Assembly: GCA_964020155.1 (NCBI GenBank) | Contig: OZ026548.1 | Coordinates: 4,246,397 to 4,310,396 of the forward strand | Length of the DNA: 64,000 bases | Source of the DNA: Chondrilla cf. caribensis | Taxonomy: Eukaryota; Porifera; Demospongiae; Chondrillida; Chondrillidae | Direction of reading: 5' to 3' | In this document: piece after piece, positions 20,732 to 34,488 of the stretch | How the letters are laid out: each line of letters opens with the position of its first letter | Position numbering within the stretch: the stretch's first letter is position 1 | Notes under the pieces: generated by a model | Databases searched by the model: none | What the model was told of the DNA's origin: nothing | Seen by the model: the letters and a program-made list of their open reading frames with translations, nothing else | Made by a program: the position numbers and the translations under genes

Positions 20732-21640
20732 TCATATGTCCAAGAGATCCTCCTTGGAACCTTTATCGGCTTCTTTCACTACTTCTGTGATGTCAAACTC
20801 ATCCGGAACAATCTCTATGAAGCTTGTCCTGAGGCGACCAGGGCTATTCGGCATTTCCAGACACAACTTCGAGAATGAGGCATCAAATTCTGGAGATATT
20901 TCGACCACATGGGTGCTGCCTGTTTTCTCGTTGGTGACACTACCCTTGACACGCAGAATGGATGGGTCTACCTTTTTATCATCGGAAGGTTCATCTGGAA
21001 CAGATCCACTTCGAGGACGAGGTTTAGGAGACTCTGTATCAAGCACTCTATGTTCCACTTCCTCGTCTGCGTCATTTTTCTTGTGTGTGCTTTTAACGGG
21101 TAAAGTGGGCGTGAGAGCTCCCTCAGCACGCCTCTTTTTCTTATCGGCTTGTCTTTTGTTAGCTTGCCAAGCTTTGAAGGCGATATTGAAAGACTTAGAA
21201 ACGGTAGCAACAGCTGCACGGACTTTATTTTCGCTCGAAAACCTGAACACTTCCGCTACCAGCTTACCAATCTTATTTCGGTATATAAAGAAGAACAGTT
21301 GCTTGAAGTTATTCGAAGAACCGCAGTAGGATATTCGGTGGATGGGAACTTGGACAAAAATTGTATCGGTATCCGCGTTCTTGACGCGAACCCCTTCTTG
21401 GAACACGGTAATGGTCATTCTAGTCAGTGGCTTTTCAGCTGAGGGCTCGGCCGATGGTATTGCATCTTTCCACAATTTGTCTAAATCCGCTTGCGTTTCG
21501 GGAGAGTCGTGCTTGTCTTTAACAGATATCGAACCGATGAATTCGCAATGGAAATAAATTCCTTTGATGAAAGGATCGTTGCTCACAGCCTTGGCCACGC
21601 TGTAGCCCTTGCTCTTCTTGCTTTTGAACCACGATGCCAT
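20732..21640 (-). CDS. PTB/PID-domain adaptor (LDLRAP1/GULP/FAM43-like), single exon
   Basis: An intronless frame of 302 aa from ATG 21640 (MASWFKSKKSKGYSV); a Met two codons upstream (21646) is equally possible. Residues about 20-170 form a phosphotyrosine-binding fold: the opening strand 'DPFIKGIYFHCEFIGSISV', a central 'MTITVFQEGVRVKNAD' and 'VPIHRISYCGSSNNFKQLFFFIYRN', and the closing helix 'VRAAVATVSKSFNIAFKAWQ'. The remainder is charged and probably disordered, ending EDLLDI, which resembles a clathrin-box-type acidic Leu motif (inference). Relatives bind NPxY tails of endocytic receptors and link them to clathrin (family knowledge). Which subfamily it belongs to is not decided. It is divergent with SHPRH (122 bp between start codons) and lies upstream of GLOD4 in the same orientation with 175 bp between. 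Confidence 0.82.
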   Translation of the reverse strand: MASWFKSKKSKGYSVAKAVSNDPFIKGIYFHCEFIGSISVKDKHDSPETQADLDKLWKDAIPSAEPSAEKPLTRMTITVFQEGVRVKNADTDTIFVQVPIHRISYCGSSNNFKQLFFFIYRNKIGKLVAEVFRFSSENKVRAAVATVSKSFNIAFKAWQANKRQADKKKRRAEGALTPTLPVKSTHKKNDADEEVEHRVLDTESPKPRPRSGSVPDEPSDDKKVDPSILRVKGSVTNEKTGSTHVVEISPEFDASFSKLCLEMPNSPGRLRTSFIEIVPDEFDITEVVKEADKGSKEDLLDI

Positions 21641-21762
21641 ACTCACCCGTCTCCTCCCCTTTGCGGTAGTCCGCCCCTTTATGACGTCATTATTTCACGT
21701 GCTCGTCACATGACGAACATATGATCGCGCCATGGTGTTGCAACATATTTATTCTACGTAAG
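21641..21762. promoter_or_regulatory. Divergent promoter PTB adaptor / SHPRH with CRE and E-box
   Basis: The 122 bp between the two start codons hold a perfect palindromic CRE, TGACGTCA (21682-21689), and a perfect E-box, CACGTG (21696-21701), six bases apart, plus a GC-rich CCGCCCC. No TATA box. CRE binds CREB/ATF and CACGTG binds bHLH-zip factors (family knowledge); use here is inferred. Confidence 0.65.
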
Positions 21763-24700
21763 ATGGAGGAGAGATCGGTTAGGAAAAGAAAACAGCCGTG
21801 TCCCCAACGATTGGAGGATTTAGATAGATTGCAGTTGACATGGGATTCCTTCACGATGCACACCTGCACTTCAGATGATGATTTTCATCATTATTTAACT
21901 AAAAAAAGGAGAAAAAAGACGAAGTTCCGACCACAACAAGTTCCCCGATACGCAGTTCCAGTGCTGGTAGACCGTTCTGATAACGGTGGAAGGGATGAAT
22001 GTGTGTATATCGGATATTTTAAGATGTCTGCAGTGTCTGTGGCCACATCTTTCCCCCTACACGAGTCCACGGAGGGATCCACTGAACAAATTTCCGACGA
22101 AGTGAACTCTTTGCAAAGTTTGGAAATCGTGGCCGGAGGTGGAGACGAGAGTATCAATCTCGTGGTGCAACAAAAGGTAGTAGATCCCTTCTGTTGTTGT
22201 TTCAGTGTCGAATTCGATGGGAATGGTGTCGATTTGCAGTCCTTGGCCCATCTCACCAAGAACAGAGTGGTCACACTCACTGTGGATGAACAAGAGTTAA
22301 ACGATGTCTTCAAGTTATCAAGCAACACTTTCCATGCTGGAAATCCTCTTCATTCAGCATTTTCAATATGTTTTTTGGTTCATCTTCAAGATTCCAACTT
22401 CCAATGTGAATCAGTGCCAAATGGGACCTGGACCGGAGTTGATGGGATTTTCACTCCACTCTCGAAGAGCTTGGCTACCGTCGTGGCTCAGCTTAATCCT
22501 GCATTCTGTCCAGCACATATGCAACCGAAAGGTAGACAGGACCGAGACGCCACCATGTACTTGCCCACATTCAAGAGGATCCAGCTCTTCTATGCCACGA
22601 CCAAGGAACTCCAACGGCAGAGAGGGTGTGTTGATGAGATGGATGTGAGTCGGTTGACCACCCTCGTACCTGGTATGACGGCCACTCTGAGAGGTTACCA
22701 GCTCCGAGCCGTGGGTTGGATGTTGAATCGCGAAGGGGTCATGAAATGGCCTTCTAGTCAAGAGGAAGGTACCTCCCTTCACCCATCTTGGACCCACATT
22801 TGCCCTTCCCATCCTGATGGAGGAATGGGCAAGGAGTTCTTTGTCAACTTCCACACCGGCATGTACGTAGGTACAGTGTACTGACATTAGTGTGTGAGAT
22901 GAATCATGTGTATGACTATGCCAATATAGGAGTCTTTGACTATAGTTAGTTGGAAATTGTTATTGATTGTGGTAACATATTAAAGACTCTTTTAGGGTGT
23001 GAAAGAAGGCAAATTGGCACAATTTATTTGAATTGAATTGGGATTAGGAAATTTAGAAACCTTTGGATATTTGAAGACCGAGGTAAATCACTGTGTTGAT
23101 TTGCTTATTCCTCTCCTTTAAAAATATCGACAGTAATGCTAATCAAATTGTGTTGGCCTTCCCCTCCTTTAACATCAGTGTTTGGCCCATCTTGACCCCT
23201 TCCTAAGGGACACTGCTTGTGTGCACAACTTTATGTGAGTTTTTACCAACATGTTGAATTCCATCTTTTCCTGTTGCTGTCGATATTCCAGCATTAGCTT
23301 CCAGGAGGTTCCTGCCCCCTGTCTACCAAAAGGAGGTATTGTTGCCGATGAGATGGGGCTGGGGAAGACAGTGGAGATCCTTGCTCTCATAGTCCTGCAC
23401 AAGAAGGATGGCGTGAACAAGATGTTCACCTCCTCTTTTGAAGACCTCCTCACCACTTACGGTCTTCTCTCTAGTCCCTCGGGAGAGCAATTGAAGGAAT
23501 CTCTTCAACCAGACACCTGCACCGCGTGGACAGGTGTTGTTAATGATGGGGACCATTTGTCTCAGGTCCAGCAAGAAGGTACCAGCCTTGTAACTGACCA
23601 CCCACAACCTCGGGATACCAGAGCCAGCGATCATCAGAGCGCTGAAGTGGAACCGCTGGTTGAGTCTGAATCCCTCAACACCCTGCACCAGGTCGGCTCA
23701 CATCTACAGATGTCAACAGAAACACCCTCACAGCAGCAACCACCTCATCTTCTAACGAATCAAATATTCCCACAGAATACAGCTGTTGTTTCTCCACCAC
23801 ACGACGGCCAGCTAGCTATCTTGAAGAGCCCGAAGAGACACGAAAATTCTGAGAATATCCTACAGGTGTCCAGTCCTCTCAGCTCCTCGTGTGCGGACAC
23901 GGAAGCCTGTGAGGATATTGTGTGCCTGTGTGGGGTGTCCACGGAGAGCGGTGGGGAGGAGTACATCCAGTGCGAGGAGTGTTACACCTGGCAGCATACC
24001 AAGTGTGTGGGGTTCAACCAGAGGCTTTCGTCCCACTACAAGTGTATTTTCTGCATTGGAAAGAAGGTTAGAATGGTTGCATACATATACGTATTATACC
24101 TACATAGTGTACCCTGCTTATCTCTAAGGGGTACTCCTTACCATGTTCTCTTATGAATGAGTTACAATATGTTTGTGTTGTGTATACTGTCTACTACACT
24201 GGACATTACAGTGTGTAATCTACATCTGTATTGTATTGTGGCTACTATAGACTTCTGTGTCTAGCTTGCATTAATTCTCCCATGTAGCCCTTTGAAGCCA
24301 AAACCACCCTGATTGTATCTCCTACCCCGATAGCCCGACAGTGGCTGAACGAGATCAAGAAGCACACTGCTCCTGGTACTGTCAAGGCCATTGTGAGTGC
24401 CTGAAGGCAACGCTGGGTACCACACACTAACTGTGCCTACTTACTGTGTATGTTCAGTGTGTCTGCACACGGTTGAACCCTACTGACACAAAACTGCTTA
24501 ACACAAAATATCTCTTATCATGAAACTTTTGTCAAGTCCCTACATTCACTGCTATTGTACATACACATTATGTAAGTACTGTTAACATGAAATTTTGAAG
24601 TTGTCCATAGAGTTTTGTGTTGAAGAGGTTCAACGGTAGGTACTTGTGTATATACTGTATGTACTAAATGTGTACATATATTGTGTGATGACCATATGTA

Positions 24701-25349
24701 CATACGTATGTTCCATACTACAGTATGTGGTGCATTTGTTGTTTTCCACTCCCATTTGGATTTGGGTTTTGATTTGGAATCTTTATCATTGCTGGGAGGC
24801 CTTTCCCTTGGAGGCTACTGTTCATGACACTCTCGACATTCAATTATGTGATATACCATATGCATGAGTACATACATACGTATATACAGTACATGCCAGG
24901 ATTACGTCTATAGTGCATACTTATATCCGCACACAGATAAGAACTGTCTTGTTGTGCATATTGTATGTATATGTACTTACCTATCTTCTTGTATAGTCAT
25001 GGTGTATGTACTGAAGCTGTACATGCATACGTGCATATATTGTACTTCTAAACAGTACATGTTATTATCATACAAATCCACTGGTCTACAGGACTAAACG
25101 TAGTGTATGTGAACATATACTGTGCATACATGCATACTTATACGTATTTACCTGTGTACTTCATAGTATACGTAGTTTGTACATACTCTTTGCCGTCATG
25201 CTTTAGGCTGAAGTGCTTGTATTCTGTTGTCTATTGTGCAGTTCTATGAAGGTGTCCATGGTATGATCCACCCATACACGTTGGCTCAGTATGACATTGT
25301 TCTCACTACATATGATGTACTGAGGAAAGAGCTGTACAATGCTACAACT

Positions 25350-25403
<54 letters not shown>

Positions 25404-26692
25404 GTACATGCATGTGTGAATTCCTTGTGCCTATCTCTTGAAGATGGTTCCAAGAAGAAGCTCCGATACAAGAAGAAATATCGTATTACCCCATCTCCTT
25501 TAATGGCACTCAAGTGGTGGAGAGTGAGTCTTTTGTGTATACAGTGAATTCTTGTTAATCCTCCGCCACTTTATCTGCCAAACCTTTTAATCTCCGACAA
25601 TTTCCCAGTACCAGTATAGTATACAAGTACCAATGAATATCCATTTAAACCACCAAACTCGTTAATCCACCATATACTTTGAAAACGATTTGCAGCAGAT
25701 TAACGAGTATTCACCTTACAGTGTATGCTGTATATTTTACATGCGCACGTGTGTTTTCTTGCTACAGTTGTGTGTTGACGAAGCTCAGATGGTGGAGAGC
25801 GAGACAACGAAAGCTTCTGAAATGTGCATGCACATAACAGCCGAAAACAAGTGGTTTGTTACTGGCACTCCAATACAGAGAGAGATTAGTGGTGAGTTGA
25901 AATCAATTTCCTCCACATGTGTGTACATACTATCAGTGTACACATGTACTGCGCATATACTGAGTGTATGTACAGTACTCCACATGTATGTAGGCATGTA
26001 TGTACTTCACATGTATGTACGTAGGTATGTATGTATGTACTTTTCATGTACGTATGTAGGTACGTACGTATCTACTCCACATGTGTGTACAGTATATACT
26101 CCCCGTGTACACATGTACTGCACATATACTGAGTGTATGTACTCCACATGTATGTAGGTACGTATGTATGTACTCCACATGTATGTAGGTATGTATCTAC
26201 TCCACGTGTACGTATGTAGGTATGTACGTATCTACTCCACATGTATGTAGGTATGTATGTGCTCCAAATGTATGTAGGTATGTATGTACTCCACATGTAT
26301 GTAGGTACGTATCTACTCCACATGTGTATGTATCGATCTACTTCACAAGTACATCCTCCATATACGTATGACTTGCCCATTCCCTTCAGATTTGTATGGT
26401 CTATTGCTGCTGTTGGGAGTCAAACCATACATGACAAAATACTGGTGGAATCAATTGCTATGGCAACCTTATCTGAAGTACAACCTCCAACCAATTGCAC
26501 AAATGTTTTCCAAACTGTTATGGAGAAATAATAAGAAAGATGTTGCCAGTGAGGTTAGTTGGTTACTCACTACTCATGTATACGTATGTGTGTGAACTGC
26601 ATAGTGGTTATATGTGTCCATGTGTCCGAGTGTCTGTGTCTGTGTATGTGTGTCTGTGTGCGTGTGCGCATGTCGTGTGCGTGTCTGTGTCT

Positions 26693-26770
<78 letters not shown>

Positions 26771-29700
26771 TGCATGTTTGTGCGGGTGAAGATATCTCCT
26801 TGACTACCCTCGGCTGCAGCTGGGCATTCCTGAGCAGAAGGAATGCATCGAGTGGCTCACCTTCAGTCCTGTGGAAGATCACTTCTACAAGAAGCAACAG
26901 GAGAAATGTCAGAGAGAAGCTCACCAGGTCAGCATCTACGTATATGTAGAGATGCATATCTGCCAGCATCTACGTATGTGTAGAGATGCATATCTGCCAG
27001 CATGTTTGAATGTGTAGAGATGCATATCTGCCAGCATGTTTGAATGTGTAGAGATGTAGATAGTCACCCTCCTGCTTCCCCAACTGTGTGCAGTAGTCAC
27101 TGAATAGAGTAAATGTACGTACACAATGACTGGCTTGTACATTCAGTATGTATGCTGGCAACTGTGTAGGATGGACATTCACCGGTGCTGTATGTATGTG
27201 TGTACTTTGTATGCAGTCTAATTCCATACATAGGGATTGTCATAAGTTCCCCACATCACCTATCATCCCACCCCTCCCAGGAAAAGGATTCACAGAACCT
27301 TTTGTATACTCTGCATGTACATATACTATATACATAGTATGTGTACATGCAGAGTATACAATCAGGTATAGTACATTTGTACTGTACCTGATTGTGCGGG
27401 ATATGTGTGTATGTACATACATACGTACATGTTTTTATACATCTTTATATAAGGACGATGAGGTTGTATAGGTTCCATACCATCATCACTGCTGTCAGAA
27501 ATGGTCACAGCATACCTGTGTATATGTACTGAAGGTACCTGACTGTGAACCTACGTAGTGTACACAGGACACCCACACTTTGTGTTGAGTTGTTGCTCTT
27601 TGCACTTGTAGGTTCTGAGCCAGTTCAACATCGAGGAGACTGTCTCAATAGCGCATGTGCAGGATTATGCCAAGAAGCTGGTCAGTGTGCTGTGATGGAG
27701 TTATTTGTACTGTTTTTGTTGCAACACTGGAGCCCTTGTGACTGGTTGTGTACATGTGTACATACATACGTAGGGTGCCTACAGTACACACATACCTCTT
27801 GGCTTACTCCCTGAAGGATACGTAAACATGTTAAGAAACTTGTATTCCATTATATATCTACACACATGTTCTATACTTGTACATACTGTATGTAATAGTT
27901 ATATCCTGACGTAGTGAATGATAGATAATTTATACTTCAAATGTACGCATAGTCCAATCCAACATATTCTGTATCATGGTTGAGGGGTAGATCAAGGGAA
28001 AATCTGTGCATACATAATACATGTAGCACAGATCAGTGATACAGCTCAAGCGGGATGCAAGTACATATGTACCTACTTGGGCACTCACATACTTACATAC
28101 AATGTTACTGCTTGTGAATAAGAATTTTTAAAATGTATCTGAGGTGCTCTTCACATGTACTGTATGTACAGTGGAACCCCTATTAAAGGACTCTTCCAAT
28201 ATAGGACACCATAGAAATTACCTCCCTACAAAGGCACCAAAAAAGATTTTCCTATAGTGCTAATACATTTTTCACCTCTGAAGAGTGGACAACCTCTCTA
28301 CAGTGGACCAATTACCTGGTCCCAATTTGTCCTTTGTAGAGAGGTTCCACTGTATACATACGTATGTACATTCATATGTGTTCATGACTTTACGTAGTTA
28401 CTTGCTCCGTTGTTGAAGCTGAGACAGGCGTGTCTTCACCCTCACGTGGTCAGAGGTGGTATAGTGTCCATGAAGAAAACGTGAGTTTGAGTAATATCAC
28501 ATCTTGTACAGTAGTAGTGTATACGTAGACTGCGTACAGTACTTTTATGTATGTATGTACAAATGTATGTATGTACATATATACATACAAGTACGTAGCA
28601 TACCCATATGTACAAATGTATGTATAGACGTACGTACATACGTATAAGTACGTAATATACCCATATGTACATACATATGTATATGTAATATATATGTACG
28701 TCTATGTACTGTTCAGTTACTTGTTGCTAATACACCTACAGTATGATACGTACATATGTATGTACTAACAAGGGCCCCATGAAGGGTCGACATACTACAT
28801 CTTATCACCTACTGTACTCATGCATCATGTATCCTGTATGGTGCAAAATCTTGGTCAGGTTTATTTTTTTACAATTTGCTTCTATTTGCATTATTTTAAG
28901 TCATACATAGTGCTGGAACACGTCGGTATGAGCCACAAAATTAAAGCTAAAAAAATGGTCTTTTTCAACAAACTTGTGATATTCTCTTCTTCAAAAGTTC
29001 CTGCTATATGGTATACTGTATATACGTACATACATGATACATATGTACATATATGCTACATATTATGTACATATGTGTGTAAATGTATGTGTACATGGTA
29101 AATATGTATGTACAGCACACTCCCTGTGTGTCTGTGTACACAGGTCCATGACCATGGGTGAGCTACTGCAGCAGTTGATCAAGAAAGCTAAACTAGAGGC
29201 ACAAGAAAGCCTCCGTCAGCTGATTGGTGCTCTGAATGGTCTAGCTGGGATCTACAGGTTACAGGAAAAGGTAGGGATAGCCCCTTCATATGTGAATGAG
29301 TATATAATACAAATGTAATAATACATATATTGTACTAATGTACATATGTACATATTTACTGTACATGATATTTATATGTACTAAAGTATCAATGCCTACT
29401 AGTATCTAGACAAGTACATGTACGCATGTGTTAGTTGAACCTTCATGTCTCGTGACTGTGTTCATCCGATAGTACTGGCTGTGTTCACCTTGCACCAGTG
29501 AGTATTCAGTGTGCAGCTCGTAATTGTCTCATTGTGGTTGTAGTGGGCGGATGCTGTGGAGTCGTATAGGACAGCAATGTCCACCTGGAAGGACCACATC
29601 GGGGAGCTGGAGTGCGATTTCACTCAGAGAATCCACACCATGGAGGGGTTGGACGAGCTAATAAAACTTGGACACTCTCCGTGTTCCAGAGCTATTTCTG

Positions 29701-32597
29701 ATGACAACCTCCTCACAGAAGTAAGTGCACTGCTTGAATCATTCATGTAAAGTGTGCCTAGGAACCATGTTCGTACATATGGATGTAATACTCAAATTTT
29801 TAATTTGTTAATTTTTGTATAAATTGAGCCTGGGGAATCTGAAAAATTGACCCACCCCTCCATGAAGTCCCACAGAGTTGTGACAGTGCGTGTTGCACGT
29901 ACATCTATACGCATTGTACAGTGCATCATTTATAATGTACTTAGTAGGAACCCATTGAGACAAAGACCCTTAAGATAAATTACTCAACTCAAACCAGATT
30001 TTGAGCTTATGTCGTTTGCTGTTGTGGAGTACATGTAATTAGCAAATCTTGATAAGAACATTTCATACTGAGAAATAATTTTTGTTGGCCCTTGATGTTC
30101 TGTTTTACAAAGAGTATGTATGCACAAATATTGTACAGCAAAATTGAATGAACGTAATTCGCTAGCCAAATAATTTATCTCCAACATTTCGACAGCTCAC
30201 TGCTGTCTTCATCAGTGGTATGAAATACAGGCTGCGTGGGTGTGCTTTTACATGCAGGCGTTGACAGATGATCGATGGTGTGATACATATTGGTCATGTG
30301 TGAATAATAATGAGATGGAAGTGATGTGATAAAATGATGTAAGAATAATATTATATACAAGTTCAGTTTAAAAATACAGTGGAACCTTTATTAAAGGACT
30401 CTCCCAATAAAGGACACCATAGAAATTACCTCCCTACAAAGGACACTCTGTAAGGCACCAAAATAGAATTTCCTATAGTGCTAATACATTTTTCACCTCT
30501 GAAGAGTGGACAACCTCTCTACAGTGGACAAATGACCTGATCCCAAATTGTCCTTTATAGAGAGGTTCCACCGTATATGTATTGTATGTAATGTAACATG
30601 TTTGTTTTACACATACTGTATGTAACATGAACATTAACAACCAGTATATGGTACTGTAGGCGACTGAGCTCAGGAAGAAGTTCCTGGAGAAGAAGCTGTT
30701 GTTTGTCAATACCTCCATGGAAGCCCTGAACTCAGTGTGTACCTCTTCAGCTGATAGCGAGATGATTCTCAAGCAGTCCAACTTCGGCATATTCTGGTAT
30801 GGTGCACTGCTGGATATGGTGGGGGCAGAGGGTCTTGAAAAGCAGTTGCTCACCAACATGAACATCGACATAGCACAAAAGTTGCCAGTTTGGAGTGCAA
30901 GGTTTTCCGGTTTGAAGTAAGTGAATATGTAGGTATGTACGTACATAGGTGTGTTGCTCTGTTTATTTCTTCACAAAATGTGGACCCCTGCCACATAATC
31001 AGAACCCCAGGAACCATGAGTGTCACATAGTGAGGAGTTACAACAGGACTTAACTGTATATGTATGTATGTGTTGTTGCTGGGTGTGTTCCAAGGGAGGT
31101 ACAAAGGAGACAATTATCCAATCTTCAACCATTGCACACCCCCCCCGGAATTTCACCCAGGCTCTTAGATATGTAGGCAATAACATTGTGACTCTTGTTT
31201 TTCTGTTGCCTCTTAGCTTCACTTCAGCAGCTGCCGTTAAATTTTGGGTGTACAACAGGTGGAGTGAGTTACAGGTGTGTGCTTGTAATGTACGTACGTA
31301 TGTCACCTACAGTATGTCCAGCACATGGTACTACACCTACATACACCGTTGTAGCTGTTCTGAGATGTTCTAATTGAAACCATTCATACGTGCAGTCTGT
31401 GCGAGGTGATGTTCTGAGCAAAATCCGAGACGTGTGTGCGAGACCGCCCACTGACAGTGAAGTGGAGGATGCCTCTCACTGTCATTTGAGAGTACTTGAG
31501 AATTTTGAAGAACTTGATGAGATGAGACCAAAGTTAGACCCTCAACTTGTGTTGCTTGTTTGTATGCTACATTTAGTATATTCATACTGTGTGTGTCTGT
31601 ATAGTATGTGTGTGGTGTACTGTATATGCATATTAATTTCATGTACCATACAATATACGTGTACTGTGTGATTAGTAATAGTAATATCCTGCCTAGGTGT
31701 GCTGTAGCAGATATAAAGTGCTAATTGATTACCGAGGGCAAAGCCCAAGGTAATCTGTTAGCACTTTATCTGCTGCAGCACACCTAGGCAGGATATAACT
31801 AACTTGTATCCTGGCGTGGTGATTGATAAAAAATTATACAGCAAATATGCGCTAAGTCCAATGCAGTATATTATATGCAATTGAAAATTGTTTACTAATT
31901 TCCTGCCTTGTTCTCATGCAATTAATCCTAACAATGAAACCTGTCTGGTGACCTGTGCTGTATCACTGACCTGTGCTAAATGGCTTATGCACGCACAGTT
32001 TTTCTTATGATCCACCCCTCAAACAGGATACAAGTGTACATAGGCTACATACATGTACTTACTGTACTGTACATACTGTTACAGTACATACGTATGTACA
32101 TACCCATGTACTGATGTACTGTACACAGGTGCCTCGTTTGCCAAATTGAAGCTTTGATTGATTCTTACGAGCTGACACTCTTCAGTACTAGCATGAGACA
32201 GCTGGAGGACAGAGGTGCTCCTGGCACCACGGCTCACGGCAGCCGAGGGGAGAGTGCTTTGGTGGTGGTCCTGAAGTTCCTGTCTGTTTATGTGCGTAGC
32301 CGGAACCTCAGCAAGGACCTGGCTGATTCGGCTCAAATGCACCTCAATCTGCTGGAAGAGATGAAGAAAGAATTTACAGTAAGAAGATATTCTATGTTGC
32401 ATAGTGTGTGTACATGTGTGCAAGTGTGTGTGTGTGCCTGCTTGTGCATATACATACATACATTTGTATTTTTAACTTCCCTTCAAGGAGATAATTATCC
32501 ATCATGGCATGGTGATACAACATACATGCACATCCCATAACTACAGTTTTGAGATTTTATGTTATGGACTATGAAAATTGGGTCTAAGATTGTGTGT

Positions 32598-32668
<71 letters not shown>

Positions 32669-32889
32669 GACTAGTTTTTCTGATTTCTAAGACTATATTA
32701 TATTATAATACATTACATGTATCAATTGTTTTGCAGTTTATCCGAACAGCATGGCAAGCTGCATCTGAATGGGTGCAAGGCTATGACGAGTTGAACATGG
32801 TTTCTGTGAGATTCAGGCTCTATGTTCCCGGAGAGACCTTACCTCCTGGTGGACTCTCCAATGTTCTTCGTAGCCACGAGGTGTGTATA

Positions 32890-32953
<64 letters not shown>

Positions 32954-34440
32954 GTGTGTGTGTGCATGTGCGTACATGTGCATATGTACATTTGTACATT
33001 TGCAATACAGACATCCTGTACATGCATCCAAATGTTAGTCAAGTGTTGTACATTTGTACAGGTTGAACCAAGGAGATACCTGTTGCTTGGCGACAAGGCA
33101 TCATGGGAGAGTGAACTAAGGAAGACCAAAGGACAGTATTACTACCTCCAATCTCTGGAGAAGGTTGGTTTGTTGTACTTTGTACTAGCTCTGAAATGGC
33201 AAAATGTCTGCAACAATTTTGAGCATTATTATCACATTCAATCTAAAATGTAAGATTAAAAGTAAAAAGTAGAAGAATTTTAAAATAAGTAGCTATTGTC
33301 AGTGATCGAGGGAGGCATAGCCATCTAAATTTTAACAGTATTTGCCAAGTCACACGAGTAGTAAAGGCATTATGCTCAGTTTTGAATGGATAGCTGGGTG
33401 TTACACTGCAGTATATCTGGGAGATCTCAGGCACCCTAGCATTGTGCAACCAAATAGGCCTGGTAGAACAGCCAGTCAACCACTGTTTAGGATTTCCTCA
33501 GATTTTGTTAAGATAACATAGCACTTTAGTAGCTTCACATTGGGCAACATCAAAATGTATCATGGTGTTTGGGTGGTAAGGAAAAGGTAGACTTCTATCT
33601 GTGATGTAAGCCCATCTCCTTTGATATTGCCCAGGCATGATTATTATCCTTACCAAAAATCTTCAACCTAGCAACACTCGTTCACACTTCAATCATAACA
33701 ATAAACACGTAACTATAGTGATACTACAATTGTGAGTAGTATAAAAACATACAATTGTGTATAGACACAATGCAGTACAAGCATCACCATGACACATATT
33801 TATTGTATCCCTCCTGGGTGGTGTATAGCAGAGATAGGAACACTTTGTCTCTAATTGACAACTCGGGCTGTGCCTCTGTTGGGTCCACCATGAGACATAT
33901 CAAGTGTATCCCTCCTGGGTGGTGTACAGCAGAGATAGGAACACTTTGTCTCTAATTGACAACTCGGGCTGTGCCTCTGTTGTGTCCACCATGAGACATA
34001 TCAAGTGTATCCCTCCTGGGTGGTCCACAGTAGCTATGGACACTTTTGTCTTGTTGATGACTTGAGACAAGCTCTCGTTGAAAATTAGACAAAAGTGTCT
34101 GTATCTCTGCTGTAGACAACCCAGGAGGGATACAACTATCACATGTGCGCACACCATTAAACCTGGCTGAGAATGTATCTCCTACCACATATTTCAGAGT
34201 GTATCTTCATATATCGTATTTTAACCACTGTAGGCCAAAGACATCAAAGAGGAAAACATGGAGAATTGTCCCATTTGTATCCAACAACTTGGAAAAGAGG
34301 TATATATATGCTGTATAAGTATATACGTATGCTTGAGTATATAGGTATATTCAAGCATACATATACTGTATATTACATATGCATATTAATATACATACAT
34401 GTACTTGTATTACTCTCTCCTCTTTTTGTGTGAGTGTGTT

Positions 34441-34488
<48 letters not shown>

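Noticed and set aside
20628..21329. 233-aa plus-strand frame opposite the PTB adaptor
   Set aside because: The minus frame has a full PTB pattern; the plus frame has no recognisable domain.
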